Positions 1-10,551 of a stretch of 64,000 nucleotides of DNA are shown piece after piece. Positions within the stretch are counted from its first letter, which is position 1. The number at the start of each line of letters is the position of its first letter. Made by a program: the position numbers and the translations under genes. Source of the DNA: Periplaneta americana (lineage: Eukaryota > Arthropoda > Insecta > Blattodea > Blattidae); contig NC_091130.1 of NCBI RefSeq assembly GCF_040183065.1, positions 24,803,859-24,867,858 of the forward strand, read 5' to 3'. The notes beneath the pieces were generated by a model. It saw only the letters and a list, made by a program, of their open reading frames with translations. It made no database searches and was not told the DNA's origin.

Positions 1-688
1 TGCAAACTAAGTTCATTAGACGTTAAAATAAACATTTTTCAGATTTATTTTCAATAAAAAATACCAGACATTCGGAAAGTTATTTGCTTCCATAGCAATG
101 AAAGATACTCTCTCTCGAGCCAATACTGAAGAGAACCACGCATATAAATATCTACGCCACACCGCCATTAAATATATGAAAAAGACCCAACCCCACTTGA
201 TTAATAATTATAATAATATTTGATTTTGTATAATATACTATCTTATATACCTATATTTATTTATCTATGATATATATACTATATAGCCGCAACTCAGTAA
301 AATATTGAAATCAAAATCTAATTTAAGTTGTTCTCTATATCTACTTATATAACCCCAAAACGTTTCACTTTCATATCATCAATATAGCATTAATATGTAT
401 AATTAATTTAAAATAGTCACATCATGGCATTAAGTACAATAATATTTCATTTCTAATAGTAATAATGTCATCAAACCACCTCAAGTTTTGTAGTTTTTAA
501 TATCCAATACACAGCTGTACCCAGAAAATTACACACCACAGAATCGAACCTGTAAATTATTTTTAGTAAGTTAAGTTTTTAATAACCAATTTAATTTGAG
601 CTCTAAATATGTCAGCATTCTTGCAGATCATGGCCTTCGTGTAATATTGTTTACTGTAGTATGTGTTTTGTTTTATTCTGAAATGCAA
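1..688. other. AT-rich stretch without recognised feature
   Basis: AT-rich sequence with stop codons in all frames. I see no gene, RNA gene or clear repeat here. Confidence 0.6.
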
Positions 689-757
689 CACGGCCGACTT
701 GAAGCTCGCTTCGCTTCTCCTTTACAAAAAATCGAAGGGTATATCAAGTCGGCCGTG
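689..757. repeat. 14-bp inverted repeat around a GA/CT-rich loop
   Basis: Arms cacggccgacttga (689-702) and tcaagtcggccgtg (744-757) are perfect reverse complements separated by 41 bp. The core cggccgactt recurs loosely near 44260 (tggccgactttaag), so it may be a fragment of a dispersed repeat. Function unknown. Confidence 0.6.
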
Positions 758-1904
758 AACGCTATTAGCTAGTTCTCAAAACTGACGACAGATGGATTTT
801 GTAAAATAGGAAAATTATGTTTAAAAATTGACATTTCACTGAAAACTACTTTTTTCCGAAAAACTTTGAGTTCCAAGCTTCAAAATGAGGGGTCATTTAT
901 TAAAATCCGTCCAGCCGTTTTCCCGTAATTTCCATTACCAGTTCAAATTATATATATATATATATATAGATGTATTTTCAAAAAACAGTAGACTGTAGAA
1001 ATACATTTTATCTCCATGGAAACCTAGATAAGTCCCGATGTGATTTTTATGTTTCCTGGAAATAAAAACCAAGACAAAGGCTATCCTGATACAGCTACTC
1101 AAGAAAAACAAATAAGTTTATCAGAAGGGGAAAGTAGACTCAGGTTTCGTGATAAAACAAAAGAGCGAGGCAGGCTATAATAAATTATTGCTTATGCCTT
1201 CACGTAAAGGCACTCTGCATTCTAATTTCCACGGCAGAGTGATGAATGGTAATAAACATAAATGTTACGCATCCATATGCATGGAGGAGAGTGAGAGAAA
1301 AAAAACATCTCAAAGTGAATTAATCAGCTTGCAAGCACAGGTGAGAATTTATTGCAGGTCAAAAAGAAACGCTTGTAAACCAACACGAGTGTGTGTTGGT
1401 TGGATCACCTACGAGTATCAGACATTCCAGTCGACCTGTTCTCTTTTCCACTACCACTGCCTGCATCCCGTTTTCCTCCCCCTCTTCCTTAAAACCACCA
1501 CCCTCATATACCTACCGTTATAACATAAAATCTTGGATATAAATTTTGACATTAATGGCAATGCCAAGCTTTCCTAAATGGCGGAAAATTTTATTTATTA
1601 CTTAATTTTAAGTCTGTTCCTTTTTTTTTTTACATATACCGAGGCCATTAAAAACACTAGTTGAAGCATGTTTATCATTCTTGTACAAGACTGTACGGTA
1701 ATTATACATGAAATATAAAAATGGAGTCTTGGAAAAAACGTTCTTACAAAAAGATAAACTCACACGATCAACTTTCACGCACTAGCATCCGATTTTCTGT
1801 AAAACTTACTTTCTAAAATACAAAGTCACATGCAATTACATTTAGTTACTTGCATAACTTATCTTTTCAGCACAGAAAATAGCCTAAATGCATTATTATC
1901 ATTA
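758..1904. other. Unannotated stretch with a (TA)n run
   Basis: A (TA)n run lies at about 949-968, preceded by text of the kind found in dispersed insect repeats (ccgttttcccgtaatttcc). A 124-codon open frame at 1149-1523 has no recognisable domain and a composition like the surrounding sequence, so I do not call it a gene. Confidence 0.5.
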
Positions 1905-2117
1905 CTATTTATTTATTTATTCATTTGCTTATTAATTCATTCATTCATTCATTCACCCTACATATTTATTACTTTGTTCGATCGTCCGTCTGTTCGTTTC
2001 TTTATTTATTATTTATTTATTTATTTTATATTTATTCACCTGCCTATTTCTTATTCATTTTCTTATTTATTTATTTATTTATTTATTTTACTTATTAATT
2101 AATTTATTCATTATTTA
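1905..2117. repeat. (ATTT)n microsatellite, left part
   Basis: Imperfect ATTT/ATTC tetranucleotide repeat. It continues on the other side of the SINE at 2118-2457. The hydrophobic poly-Leu/Ile/Phe frames in it are translation artefacts. Confidence 0.9.
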
Positions 2118-2457
2118 TTTCCGCGCCGTGGCGTCGTGGTCTAAGGCATTCTGCCTAGGATTCGCGTTACGGAATGCACGCTGGTTCGAGTCCTCATGAG
2201 GGAAGAAATTTTCTCATGAAATTTCGGCCAGTGTATGGGACCGGTGCCCACCCAGCATCGTGATGCACTTGGGTAGCGACGATAGGTAGTGAAATCCTGT
2301 TACGCAAACCAGCTATAACGGTTGAGGGGATCATCGTGCTAACCACACGATACCTCCATTCTGGTTGGATGATCGTCCACCTCTGCGTCGGCATGTGGAC
2401 GTGAGGCCAACAGCCGGCTGGTCGCTTTTGGCCATTCGTGGGCTGTAGCGCCACTGA
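2118..2457 (+). mobile_element. tRNA-derived SINE (family C) with target-site duplication
   Basis: The 5' part is tRNA-like, with an A-box-like segment near 2128-2141 and a B box ggttcgagtcc at 2183-2193, the internal promoter of RNA polymerase III. About 260 bp of non-tRNA body follow. The element is flanked by an identical 14-bp copy of ttattcattattta (2104-2117 and 2458-2471), taken as the target-site duplication, although the surrounding ATTT repeat raises the chance of coincidence. It has no protein and would need a LINE to move. Body-wide ORFs are artefacts. Confidence 0.75.
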
Positions 2458-2650
2458 TTATTCATTATTTAATATTTATTTATTTATTTATTTATTTATT
2501 CATTTATTCACTTATTTATTTTTTATTTATCTATTTACTTATTTATTTATTTATTTATTTACTTATTTATTTATTTATTTATTTACTTATTTATTTATTT
2601 ATTTACTTATTTATTTATTTATTTATTTATTTACTTATTCATTTATCCAC

Positions 2651-2681
<31 letters not shown>

Positions 2682-2971
2682 CTTACTTATTTATTCATTC
2701 ATTCTTTTACTTATTTATTTATTGATTTACTTATTATTTATTCATTATTTATTTATTTACTTATTTATTTACATATTTATTTATTTATCTTTTTATTTAT
2801 TTATTTATTCATTCATTCATTATTCAATATTTACCTATTTATTCACTCATTATTTAGTATTTATTTATTTATTCATTCATTCACTCATTATTTAATATTT
2901 ATTGTTTATTGTTTACTATTCATTATTCTTTTTATTGATTCGTTTGTTTCTTTACTTCTGTATTTCCCTCT

Positions 2972-3006
<35 letters not shown>

Positions 3007-3036
3007 TTCATTCATTTATTTCATTGTTTCTCCATA
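2458..3036. repeat. (ATTT)n microsatellite, right part
   Basis: About 580 bp of imperfect TTTA/TTCA tetranucleotide repeat, interrupted by TTAC and TTGT variants. Together with 1905-2117 it forms a tract of roughly 0.8 kb split by the SINE. Confidence 0.9.
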
Positions 3037-3600
3037 AAAGCGTTAAAAACCATAAAACTTGTCAGAGAAAGAAAGAAAAAACAATTATAATTAAACAGAA
3101 AACAAAAATTAAAATAGATCATTAACACAATGTCAACTGATACGTATTTTATCTAAATTTTAGGGACAGAGGTTTGTTAAAACTCTTTTCATGTACCTTT
3201 GAAAACACCTCAAATCATTCATACTTTTATATAAAGACTAAAATAAATAAACTAGTACTTATAATGCAATAAAATATTAATTGACTTGCTAAAAAATGTA
3301 CTAAACTGTATTGGAAATGGATTATTGTACAATCCCATCATTACAAACATTCTGCTAGATGGCAGTAGTGTGTTATGATGAGCTGTTCTCTTGTTACCAG
3401 TTATGCCAACTATACAATCTTCATTGAAATCTATGGACGATTACTAGTCAAGAAGACTTTGTTGATTCAGTTTCATTTTTTTAAAAACAGTTGCATTCCA
3501 CTTCAATTATAAATATGTATTAAACAATCTCTGATACGTGACTATCCATAATGTCATACAGCAGAAGCTATAACATAATATGAATATGAATATTAATATA
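3037..3600. other. No recognised feature
   Basis: AT-rich sequence. I see no coding, RNA or repeat signature. Confidence 0.5.
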
Positions 3601-3700
3601 AATATGAAAAGCCTAAAATCCCATAAGGGCAACGGCCTCCTACAGAAGTGTAGGGTGAGCTGAAAGTCTACTACACTTGGGGAGCCAGTCCAAGACAGCT

Positions 3701-4160
3701 TACACTATACTTTCAAACTAAACACATAAATTATATAAGCTAAACACGAAAAACTATATAGAATAAACATATCAATTATACAAACTAAACATCCACAAAA
3801 AACTATACAAACTGAACATAAATTATAGTCTGAACACACAACTTCCACACGAAACACATAAAAATTTTACTATTATACAGTCTTAACTCACACACAAACT
3901 AACACACAAGACCTATACAAATTCAACACATAAATTATAGTCTTAGTACAGAAGAGCTATACAAACTGCACACACAAATTATACAGTCTAAACACACAAA
4001 CTATCTAACCTAAACACACAAAAACCATATAATTAAACACAAAAATTATACTAACTAAATACATGAACTATACCAACTAAACACGGACTCAAACTATCCA
4101 AACTAACACACACAAAAAGAACTATGTATAAACAATACAAAACTATACACAGTTTACATA
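3701..4160. repeat. Degenerate AAACAC/ACTATAC tandem repeat
   Basis: Short words such as aaactatacaaac and ctaaacacacaa recur every 20-30 bp throughout, with heavy divergence. The 100 bp on its left (3610-3700, ending in gtctactacacttgggg) looks like a dispersed repeat tail, but I cannot classify it. Confidence 0.65.
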
Positions 4161-4298
4161 GTGTTAAACAAGATAAGTGACAAAAAAAGTTTTAATTAAG
4201 GATAATGAAATAAACATGAATAATTTTAAAGGGTACAATTTATTGAAAGTAGAATGTTGGCATACAAAGAAACAAATGCTAGGGAAGTGAAGTGATAA
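4161..4298. other. Left flank of the SINE-A copy, with target-site duplication
   Basis: The word gtgaagtgataa at 4287-4298 is repeated exactly at 4550-4561 on the other side of the SINE-A copy. Confidence 0.7.
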
Positions 4299-4549
4299 TT
4301 TTAGTAGGTTATTTAAAGACGCTTTATCAACATCTAAGGTTATTTAGCGTCTGAATGTGATGAAGGTTATAATGCTGGTGAGATGAGTCCGGGGTCCAGC
4401 ACCGAAAGTTACCCAGCATTTGCTAATATTGGATTGAGGGAAAACCCCGGAAAAAACCTCAACCAGGCAACTTGCCCCGATCGGGAATCGAATCCGGGCC
4501 ACCTGGTTTCGCGGCCAGTAGCGCTGACCGTTACTCCACAGGTGTGGAC
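4299..4549 (-). mobile_element. tRNA-derived SINE (family A), full length
   Basis: On the minus strand the element starts gtccacacctgtggagtaac. It has a tRNA-like head with a B box (ggattcgattcc type), a conserved body (gaggttttttccggggtttt) and a tail ending near ctaaataacct. A 12-bp target-site duplication, gtgaagtgataa, flanks it at 4287-4298 and 4550-4561, showing a simple retrotransposition. Copies of the same family lie at 5794, 7693, 11892 and 19032. Translations of this family are common false genes in insect annotations. Confidence 0.85.
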
Positions 4550-4561
4550 GTGAAGTGATAA

Positions 4562-5379
4562 AAACAAACAAATGCCAGGGAGGTGATAAAAACCAAGTGA
4601 TAGGGAGGTGATAAATATTGTAGGATAAGCACCCATGATTGGTTGAAACGCATCGTTCTGTATCGTTTTATTGGTCAAAAGTAGTATGACGTAGAAAAAC
4701 TGTAATAGTCTAGGTAAAAATATCACATTAGTTTCAATAATCATTTAACACAAAGTTGTTCATTTAACAGAAGTATGAATAATTAGAAATAAACAAAGGT
4801 TAAATGAGTATAATCAAGATCTATATAAATAAAATATCTCTTATAGTCTAATGAGACTTCAGAATTAAACTCAGTGAATAGAGATAATTTTCACACTTTC
4901 AATATGATAACAAAATTTATCACTGGAAACTGACCGTGTGTGGGCCAGTGCGTGCCTGCTAATGCTATTATATGGACCACATTAATAATTGAAAACAGAG
5001 ATAGTCGTCGTGTAGATATCCGGTGCAAAAGAGCTCCTGTATTAATTTACTTCCTGTCACTTGAAACTCTCCTCTAATTAGAACCGGTTTCATTCTAGCG
5101 ACAATCTATACGTCAGCCGCGAGAGCTTTCCCTTGGAGAGTGTTTTGAATATTCGAGTCCATCTGATATCAAACGAGGGTTCATATTTTAAACCACGCTT
5201 CTGTCACGTTCATACAGTTAACTACATGTGGTTGCTAGGATACGAAGTTGTGCTAGTATTAAAACTGATATAAGACAATAACACTGTACCATTTATTACA
5301 CGTATATCGTTCATTACAACTAGACCTTACAGTAAGTGCTAAGTCACGTTAACGAAAACTATGGTACAGCTGGCGCCAG
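4562..5379. other. No recognised feature
   Basis: Moderately AT-rich, apparently unique sequence. No gene or RNA signature is visible. Confidence 0.5.
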
Positions 5380-5568
5380 CGTTTTTGGCGTGTGTCCTAG
5401 ATATATAGTGCCCAGTTTGTGAGCATGTTGCCAGTGCAGCTGAGAATGGTACCACTTCCTATACACGTCACATCAGCCATTTGCCAAACTCAGTTGTCAG
5501 ACTGACTGCGACAAATATAAAACACTCGCACTTAACGTTCCTATTACTTTTTTCACACGCCAAAAACG
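5380..5568. repeat. Inverted repeat, possible MITE
   Basis: cgtttttggcgtgtg (5380-5394) is perfectly complementary to cacacgccaaaaacg (5554-5568), giving 15-bp arms around 159 bp. I find no convincing target-site duplication, so the element status is uncertain. Confidence 0.45.
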
Positions 5569-5793
5569 GTGACGCGGACTGGCTTTGATAGAATAGGAGG
5601 TCATACTAATACTAAAACAGACACAAAGAAATTTGTTTATTTTTTAAGATAGAACTTTAAATTGCATTTTACGCACTCTTATCAGTGTGTAAAGTGAGCC
5701 TTTGAAATACCATTACGTAAAAAGTAAGCAATCGCTTTACCCACTGCTATTCATTTTAGGTACTGCCAAAGAAAACGCAATATTTAATGTACA

Positions 5794-5955
5794 ACAGGTT
5801 GAGGTTTTTTCCAGAGTTTTCCTTCAACTCAATATGAGCAAATGCTGGGTAACTATCGGTGCTGGACACCGGACTATTTCACCGGCATTATCACCATTTT
5901 ATTCAGACGCTAAATAACCTGAGGTGTTGAGGCAGCGTGGTAAAATAACATGACA
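5794..5955 (+). mobile_element. SINE-A, 5'-truncated fragment
   Basis: Matches the body and 3' part of the family-A SINE (caggttgaggttttttcc to about ggtaaaataac) but lacks the tRNA head. It carries several substitutions relative to the copies at 11892 and 19032, so it is an older copy. Confidence 0.75.
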
Positions 5956-6181
5956 TGAAACTTAGGGATTGTAACCTTAACATGTAAAAAGAAAGTATGA
6001 GCTAGTTTTAAATAAAATAAATTGACTTTTCGACCCCAAAATCGCATACATCCCCCAGTAAGTTAATGCCGTGTACTTTATTAAAATTATAAAAATTTTG
6101 AAACTTAGAGTAATTATTCTACATAACTAGTAATGACAATGAAGTTAGGTTAGTCAACTTTGCCACATCAAAAAATTTAAT

Positions 6182-6770
6182 AATATAACTGATACTCAGG
6201 AGGAAATTAAACACAGAATAAATATGGGAAATGCCTGTTATTATTCGATTGAGAAGCTTTTATCATCCAGTCTGCTGTCAAAAAATCTCAAAGTTAGAAT
6301 TTATAAAACAGTTATGATACCGGTTGTTCTTTATGGTTGTGAAACTTGGTCTCTCACTTTGAGAAACAGAGGTTAAGGGTGTTTGAGAATAAGGTGCTTA
6401 GGAAAATATTTGGGGCTAAGCGGGATGAAGTTACAGGAGAATGGAGAAAGTTACACAACACAGAACTGCACGCATTGTATTCTTCACCTGGCGTAATTAG
6501 GAACATTAAATCCAGACGTTTGAGATGGGCAGGGCATGTAGCACGTATAGACGAATCCAGAAATGCATATAGAGTGTTAGTTGGGAGGCCGGAGGGAAAA
6601 ATACCTTTGGGGAGACGTAGATGGGAAGATAATATTAAAATGGATTTGAGGGAAGTGGGATATGATGATAGAGAATGGATTAATCTTGCTCAGGATAGGG
6701 ACCAATGGCGGGCTTATGTGAGAGCGGCAAAGAACCTCCGGGTTCCTTAAAAGCCAGTAAGTAAGTAAGA
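6182..6770 (+). pseudogene. Non-LTR retrotransposon (LINE-1, local name) reverse transcriptase C-terminus, frameshifted
   Basis: Two frames join to give the C-terminal part of a LINE polyprotein. The first, from 6182, contains VVLYGCETWSLT, a motif typical of the region after the RT palm. The second, from about 6365 to the stop at 6748-6750, contains RLRWAGHVARI and GRPEGK...GRRRWEDNIKMDL, a signature found C-terminal to RT in many arthropod LINEs. A short deletion near 6360-6368 changes frame between them. The 3' end is followed directly by GTAA repeats (agtaagtaagtaa), the tail of this family. The copy is 5'-truncated: no endonuclease or RT catalytic core is present. A minus-strand relative is at 36474-36830. 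Confidence 0.85.
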
Positions 6771-6889
6771 GTAATTCTTCTTAATATGTTACATTAACAC
6801 AATTTGTATTCACTTCAGAGCGTTGCTAGAATGTGTTCTAATAAAAGTAGGGTTATGTAAGTAAATTGCGAGTAATTGATTAATGAGCG
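6771..6889. other. Spacer between LINE tail and CpG-rich block
   Basis: AT-rich spacer without visible features. Confidence 0.5.
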
Positions 6890-7095
6890 AATGATCAGAT
6901 TAAGGAATGTGTGTTGCGAGCAGCATTTCTCCTGGAAATCGGCAGCTTTATAGCGCGTGTAACCGCATCATCCCCGCAGTGAGTAATGCCCCGTCCGCCG
7001 TCCATTACTAGCGGTCCAGCACAGGAAACCCGCGTCGTGGCGCGGCGCGCCCATAACTCATAGCGGCCGCGGAAATGCGAAATAGTCATCCCTCC
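6890..7095. other. CpG-rich block
   Basis: About 200 bp dense in CpG (gtcgtggcgcggcgcgcc and agcggccgcggaaatgcg occur within 60 bp) inside otherwise AT-rich DNA. It has no tRNA-like boxes and no long conserved frame. It could be a decayed promoter or first exon, or part of an unrecognised repeat. Confidence 0.45.
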
Positions 7096-7221
7096 TTTTT
7101 ATACGGTCTCGAGCAAAGTAAGCACTTCACTATTGCTAGGTGCAGTGGCGGCTCCTGTCCCAGTCTTTAGGCGCCACAATTCATTTTATACACAAGTTTA
7201 CAGAATACACATGGTAGGAAC

Positions 7222-7302
7222 GTATGTATGTATGTATGTATGTATGTATGTATGTATGTATGTATGTATGTATGTATGTATGTATGTATGTATGTATGTA
7301 TG

Positions 7303-7333
<31 letters not shown>

Positions 7334-7384
7334 GTATGTAATGTACAGTATGTATGTATGTATGTATGTATGTATGTATGTATG

Positions 7385-7415
<31 letters not shown>

Positions 7416-7437
7416 TGTACAGTATGTATGTATGTAA
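7222..7437. repeat. (ATGT)n microsatellite
   Basis: Roughly 50 near-perfect copies of the tetranucleotide, with two aatgtacagtatg interruptions. It resumes at 7653-7692 and 7922-8095, being split by two SINEs. Poly-YVCM and YIHT frames are artefacts. Confidence 0.95.
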
Positions 7438-7652
7438 CATGTTATGTTTTATTTAACGACGCTCGCAACTGCAGAGGTTATATCAGCGTCGCCGGATGTG
7501 CCGGAATTTTGTCCCGCAGGAGTTCTTTTACATGCCAGTAAATCTACTGACATGAACGTGTCACTTAAATGCCATCGGCCTGGCCCGGGATCGAACCCGC
7601 AACCTTGGGCATAGAAGGCCAGCACTATACCAACTCGCCAATCAGGTCGACT
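7438..7652 (-). mobile_element. tRNA-derived SINE (family B)
   Basis: On the minus strand: gtcgacctgattggcgagtt, a tRNA-like head with an A-box-like tggcgagttggt and B box ggttcgatccc, followed by a body ending in gtcgttaaataaaacataac. It is inserted in the ATGT microsatellite, so any duplication is hidden. A degenerate relative lies at about 59311-59490. Confidence 0.8.
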
Positions 7653-7692
7653 GTATGTATTATGTATGCATGCATGCATGCATGTATGTATG

Positions 7693-7921
7693 TGTTACGA
7701 TGCTGTATCAACATCTAGGTTATTTAGCTTCTGAATGAAATGAAGGTGATAATGCCGGTGAAATGAGTCCGGGGTCCAGCACCGAAAGTTACCCTTCATT
7801 TGCTCGTATTGGGTTGAGGGAAAACCCCGGAAAAAACCTCAACTTGCCCCAACCGGGATTAGAACCCGGGCCACCTGGTTTCGCGGCCAGACGCGCTGAC
7901 CGTTACTCCACAGGTGTGGAC
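7693..7921 (-). mobile_element. SINE-A in an ATGT microsatellite
   Basis: Full-length family-A SINE on the minus strand, from gtccacacctgtggagtaac back to the gttgatacagcatcg tail. The segment between the tRNA head and the body is about 9 bp shorter than in the 11892 copy. It is the second SINE inserted in the same microsatellite. Confidence 0.85.
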
Positions 7922-8120
7922 CGTGTATGTATGTATGTATGTATGTATGTATGTATGTATGTATGTATGTATGTATGCATGTATGTACTATGTACAGTAT
8001 GCATGTATGTAATGTACAGTATGTATGTATGTAATGTATAGTATGTATGTATATATGTATGTATGTGTATGTACACTATGTATGTATTTATGTAAAGAAG
8101 GTATATATATATATATATAT
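7922..8120. repeat. (ATGT)n and (TA)n microsatellite
   Basis: Continuation of the ATGT tract with variant units, ending in a short (TA)n run at about 8103-8121. Confidence 0.9.
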
Positions 8121-8670
8121 ACAGAGTGATTCATGAAGATTGTTCCATAACAAGGATCTGATTTCTGACATAATTGTGCTGAAAAAAGTTCATATAAACA
8201 TAGGGGGAAACTTGTACCTTTAGCATAGTGTACCTTTGAACATTTTTTGTTTCTTAACTTTTGCTGCTAACTAGAAGACTCAAACTGAAGTAGATTGTAG
8301 AGTAAGCCGCTAAATAGCTCTGGTCGTAGTTCCGGTTTGATTTATTGCAAGGTGTGAGTTCTGTGGACAAAATATTTTTTAGTACCAAATGTAAATATTT
8401 CGTTCATTGATACATGTTTTCAAATACAAAATCAGATTGTATTTGTTACTATCTATCAAGTACGGTGTGTTCCCTATCATCTGGTGAGTAATAACATATT
8501 TTAATTTCCATGATTTATTCGAATCTCTAGTTTTGGGAGCCATATTTGTTTAAACGTGAACCCCCTTGTACCTCTGAACACAAAACATTTTGTGCTATGA
8601 GAAATGTTCCAAGGTATATGATACCACCGGTTTTTGTTTTTTTGTTTGTTTGTTTGTTTTTTTTAAGATC
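8121..8670. other. Unclassified sequence with poly-T tract
   Basis: The start (agagtgattcatgaagattg) resembles the edge of a dispersed element next to the (TA)n run, but I cannot name it. A (TTTG)n/poly-T run lies at about 8633-8664. Confidence 0.4.
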
Positions 8671-8857
8671 ATGCCACGAAGTAAATCTGGAGTTAAGAGA
8701 ACCACCAAATTATCCGGATGCCTTGAAGAAAGCTGTTGAAGCAGTTATTGCTCCTCCAGGAAATAAAATCTCAATCAGAGAACAGAAAACAGATTACCAG
8801 CGTAGAGATTATAGAGCACAACACGCTGCAGGATTAGTACATTCAATTTCTGATTAA
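8671..8857 (+). pseudogene. Pogo/Tigger-type transposase N-terminal relic (psq-like HTH)
   Basis: The ATG at 8671 opens MPRSKSGVKR. After a one-base frame change the sequence continues NYPDALKKAVEAVI and ISIRE. A basic start followed by ALKKAVEAV and SIRE is the pattern of the helix-turn-helix (psq) domain of pogo/Tigger/jerky transposases. The rest of the domain and the DDE catalytic region are absent. The fragment ends at the stop at 8855-8857. This is a pattern-based call; a chance match is possible. Confidence 0.45.
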
Positions 8858-8877
8858 TATAGTGAAGTGTGAGAGTA

Positions 8878-9247
8878 TCTTGAAAACATTATAACAAGAA
8901 TAACAACAAGAACAAGGACAACTGCTACTACAACTACAAAAGGAAAAAAGACAACTATCATTACTGTATATAGCTACCACAACGGTAACAACTACCATTA
9001 TTACGGCTACTACAATAATTATAACAATCACTATTACTGCAACTACAAGTAACGAAACTGCTGCCATTACTACAACTGACACAACTACAAGGAAAACAAC
9101 TACTAGAACTACAACTACTATAACTATTGCTACAACTATAACTGAAAAAGCACAATTACAAGAGCAAGGACAACTACAACTGCTATTACAACTACAACTA
9201 TACTAGAATTGCAACTACTACTACGGCTATAACAACAATCACTAGGC

Positions 9248-9278
<31 letters not shown>

Positions 9279-9520
9279 AAGTAGTGCAAATGCTGCTATT
9301 ATTACTGAACAACTACAAGAGAAAACAACTACTACTAAAACTACAACTACTGCAACTAATGCAACTGTAGCTACTGCTACTGCTACAACTATAACGGAAA
9401 AATACAATTACAAGAGCAAGGACAACTACAACTACTACTACAACTACAACTACACTGGAATTACAACTACTAGGGGTCTACTAGTAGTACAATTGCTACT
9501 ATCTACTGCTACTACATAAC
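8878..9520. repeat. CAA/CTA trinucleotide repeat tract
   Basis: About 640 bp of imperfect acaactact-type repeats. It reads as polythreonine-like on + and poly-Val/Ser/Cys on the minus strand, so open frames in it are not evidence for genes. Confidence 0.9.
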
Positions 9521-9592
9521 GTTCTTATGTCAAATGTGACACATTTGACTTCTTTTATATACTTAAAAGTACAGTCCTAGTTCATTTATGTA

Positions 9593-9978
9593 CAGTAGTG
9601 GCAACAAACCGGACCGACCCTTGTAGCTGATTTCAGAGCCTTATTCACTTCAGAGCACGATAGACTGATAACTAAGACTTTCGTGGTTCGAATCCTGCCT
9701 GGGAAGGAAACTTTTTTTGTTCCTTATTCAAATTTATTCACAATACTTTTCGATTGCTGGTAAAATCCATTTTCTGGGAATAATAAGTTAATTAAATAGT
9801 AAAATATCCCTGCAATCGAAAAGTATTGGGAATAAATTTTAATAAGGAACAAAAAAACAGTTTGCTTCCCAGACATGATTCGAACCACGAAAGTCTTAGT
9901 TACCAGTCTATATTGCTCTGGAGTGAACAAGGCTCTGAAATCAGCTACAAGGGTCGGTCCGGTTTTTTGCCACTACTG
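9593..9978. mobile_element. Long palindromic MITE carrying tRNA-like arms, TA flanks
   Basis: The ends cagtagtggcaacaaaccgg and (reverse-complemented) cagtagtggcaaaaaaccgg begin inverted arms of roughly 185 bp that run nearly to the centre. The dinucleotide TA flanks both sides (9591-9592 and 9979-9980), as for Tc1/mariner-type insertions. Each arm contains a polymerase-III B box, ggttcgaatcc (left) or its near-copy ggttcgaatca (right arm, minus strand), in a tRNA-like context (agactttcgtggttcgaatc). The element has no coding capacity. Confidence 0.8.
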
Positions 9979-10159
9979 TATATACATTTTTAACCACTTC
10001 CCTGATTGACCCGAGTTAACTCGGGTTGCTAACTTGTGTCAAAATTTATTAACCCGAGTTAACTCGTTTGAGTCCCATTTTCGCTGCTAAGGATTATATA
10101 TACGTTTCCATTCTTTCATTAACCTTTTCCTCACTAGATGGCTACAGAAGTTAGTGATA

Positions 10160-10402
10160 CCGTAAAGTGGGGATATTTCGGACGCAGGGGTAACATCAGA
10201 CGGTAATTCAATTTATCATATTTTATGTTGGTAACACCATTTCACCAATGTTTCTTTAAAAATGTGAAGAAACATACAAGCGATACGAACATAGTAAAAA
10301 TCGCGGAAAAGATGCTAAGAACTGGTGTTACCAACATAAAATATGATAAATTGAATTACTGTCTGATATTACCCCTGCGTCCGAAATATCCCCACTTTAC
10401 GG
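10160..10402. mobile_element. Palindromic MITE nested in piggyBac
   Basis: Arms of about 80 bp beginning ccgtaaagtggggatatttc are nearly perfect reverse complements, with a central unpaired segment of about 70 bp. TA lies on both sides (10158-10159 and 10403-10404). The core gacgcaggggtaa...tcagac resembles the arms of the MITE at 21344. Confidence 0.85.
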
Positions 10403-10551
10403 TATTGCTATATCTGGTGGTGTTTTTGTGCTTCTTCCTTGCGAGTGGAATTCTATGCTCATATAGCATTCACACACAGTAGTGAGTAGATGCTAGTTAG
10501 TTTTGGCGGTTTCTGTTTGTTTAGTGTTTTTTTGTGCTCTTTTGTGTAAAT

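Noticed and set aside
1149-1523. 124-codon open frame
   Set aside because: No recognisable domain, composition like flanking DNA, no splice or promoter context; chance frame.
4344-4744. Overlapping minus-strand frames
   Set aside because: They translate SINE-A and its flank; the same peptides appear at every SINE-A copy.
5249-5628. Loose direct repeat (gctagtattaaaactgata and actaatactaaaacagaca)
   Set aside because: Too diverged and short to support a duplication or element boundary.
7198-8041. Long poly-YVCM/YIHT frames
   Set aside because: Translations of the ATGT microsatellite and inserted SINEs.
8843-9407. Val/Ser/Cys-rich frames
   Set aside because: Translations of the CAA/CTA trinucleotide tract.
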